Position numbers and translations under genes: made by a program. The notes under the pieces are model-generated. The model saw only the letters and a program-made list of their open reading frames with translations, searched no databases and was not told where the DNA came from. A DNA stretch of 64,000 nucleotides from Oscillospiraceae bacterium (lineage in GTDB: Bacteria > Bacillota > Clostridia > Oscillospirales > Oscillospiraceae), in assembly GCA_022800755.1 (NCBI GenBank), contig JAAWQX010000006.1, positions 42,297 through 106,296 on the forward strand, written 5' to 3'. Of this stretch, positions 61,793 to 64,000 are shown piece after piece. Position 1 is the first letter of the stretch. Each line of letters opens with the position of its first letter.

Positions 61793-62120
61793 GACTATCA
61801 CCCTCTCCGGTTCTCGTGTTGTAATGCAGGATCTCTTTCAACTTGTCGTATCCAAACATGGCCGCATACGCCACCATGAAGCCCACCACAAGGGCGGCGA
61901 CAATCAGATACCATGTGATTTTGATGCTTTGTGTCTGCGCAAATGCAAAGAACGCCGCCATCGTCAGCAGCACCGCGACCACCATCGCAACCAGGTTGGT
62001 GGGGATCTTGTCCCACGTGGCCTTTTTGACCACCTGCACGATGATATTTGTCAGTACCGTGATGATGCCGATCGCAGTCATCAAAGTCGCAAGCGTCTCA
62101 TAATTCAAAAACCATTCCAT
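61785..62120 (-). CDS. Phage holin
   Basis: 111 residues with three hydrophobic segments (~8-30, ~44-62, ~67-90) and a hydrophilic charged C-terminus, placed directly before the amidase. Composition and context are those of a clostridial phage holin that permeabilises the membrane for endolysin release. GGAGGA precedes the ATG. Confidence 0.82.
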   Translation of the reverse strand: MEWFLNYETLATLMTAIGIITVLTNIIVQVVKKATWDKIPTNLVAMVVAVLLTMAAFFAFAQTQSIKITWYLIVAALVVGFMVAYAAMFGYDKLKEILHYNTRTGEGDSHA

Positions 62121-62123
62121 AGT

Positions 62124-62363
62124 TCATTCCTCCTTATTCGAGCGCCCGAACAGGCCGCCGTCATTATGTTCAAAGATATTTTCCAGCACCTTCAGCCCGG
62201 TGGTCCCCAGGATCGTGGTGATCGCCTGCTGGCTCAGCTCCGCCACCGGATACGGCTGACCGAGCTTTACCGTAGCATATCCCGCGATGGCATAGGACAG
62301 CGTCACCCAAAAAATTGCCGCCGCCACACTGGCCACGAACAGCGCCTTTGTTACGCCTTTCAT
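62124..62363 (-). CDS. Small phage membrane protein, holin-like
   Basis: 79 residues with a signal-anchor-like helix at ~6-30 and a second weak hydrophobic stretch near 45-60. Phage lysis cassettes often carry two small membrane proteins, so it may be a second holin or antiholin. It overlaps the upstream gene by 4 bases and ends 3 bases before the holin. No family assigned. Confidence 0.65.
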   Translation of the reverse strand: MKGVTKALFVASVAAAIFWVTLSYAIAGYATVKLGQPYPVAELSQQAITTILGTTGLKVLENIFEHNDGGLFGRSNKEE

Positions 62364-62746
62364 TCCGGTGCCTCAACAAGCGCCCTGATGCCCTGCTCCG
62401 AAAGAAACCGCTTTTGCCGGCGCTTGATCTCCGTAGCGTATTCCAGTGCCGAGTGCATATCTCCGTTACAGTGCGCGTCCGGGATACGCTGTACCGCCCG
62501 GGCCGTTGCCTCTCCCAGAGCGATCGCGGCGCTTGTCCCCTCCACGATCATCAGCTCAAAAGCCTCCCGGGCCTGCTCATGCGCGATCATGGTCTGCCGC
62601 CGCGCCTCCTCCCGGTCTTCCTTTTCCTTGTCCCGCCTGGTGATCTTTCGCTCAAAATTCCAGACGATAAAGCCAGTAATCGCGCTGGGGATACACATTG
62701 CCGCAAAAAATGCGGCGATCAGCCCCGGGATATCAAGCGTTATCAT
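62360..62746 (-). CDS. Phage membrane-anchored coiled-coil protein
   Basis: 128 residues: one transmembrane segment (~8-30, GLIAAFFAAMCIPSAITGFIVW) and a charged helical region (KITRRDKEKEDREEARRQ onward, in part). Similar small proteins are common before holins in clostridial prophages; function unknown. Overlaps the XkdX-like gene by 14 bases. Confidence 0.65.
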   Translation of the reverse strand: MITLDIPGLIAAFFAAMCIPSAITGFIVWNFERKITRRDKEKEDREEARRQTMIAHEQAREAFELMIVEGTSAAIALGEATARAVQRIPDAHCNGDMHSALEYATEIKRRQKRFLSEQGIRALVEAPE

Positions 62747-62881
62747 GAGCTTCCTCCATTTCTCTCTGTATGACCTCCGCCGCCTCCGTCTCCGTCAGCT
62801 TCCCAGCGGCCACCAGCGCGTTAATGCGCGCTTCCTCCCACAAACGAGGGTAATACTTTTTCGCCAGTTCAAACACAGGAT

Positions 62882-62885
<4 letters not shown>
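62733..62885 (-). CDS. XkdX-like phage protein
   Basis: 50 residues: MNPVFELAKKYYPRLW, then LVAAGKLTETEAAEVI, which follows the XkdX pattern of an aromatic-rich start and a K/W-x-T-E-E-Y/A-x-E-I turn. XkdX genes lie between tail fibre and holin genes. The start at 62885 overlaps the upstream stop by 4 bases; the longer frame is inside that gene. Confidence 0.7.
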
Positions 62886-63847
<962 letters not shown>

Positions 63848-64000
63848 TCGTGGTTTTCCTGCCGCAGTATTTGACTGATTGAAAAAACTGTGGCGGTTTA
63901 GATAGCCTTTTCCTGCACAGGTGGGGCATTTTTTCTCGGTTTGGGTGTCTCCGATGGCACAGAATCCAGCCGTGCGTGAGGGGATTTTTCGTTCGATTTT
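63848..64000. other. No supported feature at the window end
   Basis: The last ~150 bases show no open frame with a ribosome binding site on either strand and no clear hairpin. A gene entering from the right edge on the minus strand cannot be excluded. Confidence 0.5.

Overview
The window looks like a chromosomal segment of a Bacillota bacterium of the Oscillospiraceae/Ruminococcaceae type. The basis is a GC-rich low-copy housekeeping backbone with clostridial gene orders (acpP-rnc-radical SAM-smc-ftsY, trmFO-topA-dprA, ftsE-ftsX-M23 peptidase-ctpA, str operon), Rex, SLH-domain surface protein, strong AGGAGG ribosome binding sites and a VanG-type gene cluster. The genus is inference; no rRNA gene is present.

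Layout. 1-1597 is AT-rich and appears to be the end of an integrated element that continues left of the window: a 5'-truncated RCC1-repeat protein, a HEPN-like protein, and then the 3' part of a tRNA-Pro(CGG) gene (1550-1597) that lacks its 5' half, i.e. an attachment-site scar. 1599-61060 is chromosome: K+ uptake (trkH/trkA), MATE exporter, HAD phosphatase, three tandem acyl-ACP-thioesterase-like paralogues (5981-8340), rpsU, then a long leftward block leuS-rsfS-LCP-nadD/yqeK-yhbY-rdgB-ftsY-smc-radical SAM-rnc-acpP-plsX-trmFO-topA-dprA-trmH, lysS-greA, the FtsEX/M23/CtpA envelope cluster, a CdaR-like regulator, and tuf-fusA-rpsG-rpsL.

42587-48191 (rightward) holds a vanG-type glycopeptide-resistance cluster: vanR, an unrelated SDR gene with its own promoter and terminator, vanS, vanG (D-Ala-D-Ser ligase), vanXY, and a vanT that keeps only the membrane acyltransferase domain and has no serine racemase domain. 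Then rex, an SLH protein, mnmE, tdh, and an XRE membrane regulator. A leftward trio at 54016-55422 follows.

55539-60978 is a thiamine salvage operon: promoter, TPP riboswitch with terminator, a second partly TPP-like leader RNA, thiW, thiM, thiE, a HAD phosphatase, a thiamine-binding DUF77 protein, thiD and cytX. The set takes up thiazole and hydroxymethylpyrimidine and joins them to thiamine phosphate; de novo thiC/thiG are absent here.

61061-64000 is the end of a second integrated element, prophage-like, inserted at the 3' end of a tRNA (probably tRNA-Leu): amidase, holin, XkdX-like and tail-end genes, and a divergent small serine recombinase.

The most interesting observations are the second, chimeric TPP-like aptamer before thiW, the vanG cluster with a racemase-less VanT, the triple thioesterase array, and the two tRNA scars that bracket the chromosomal segment.
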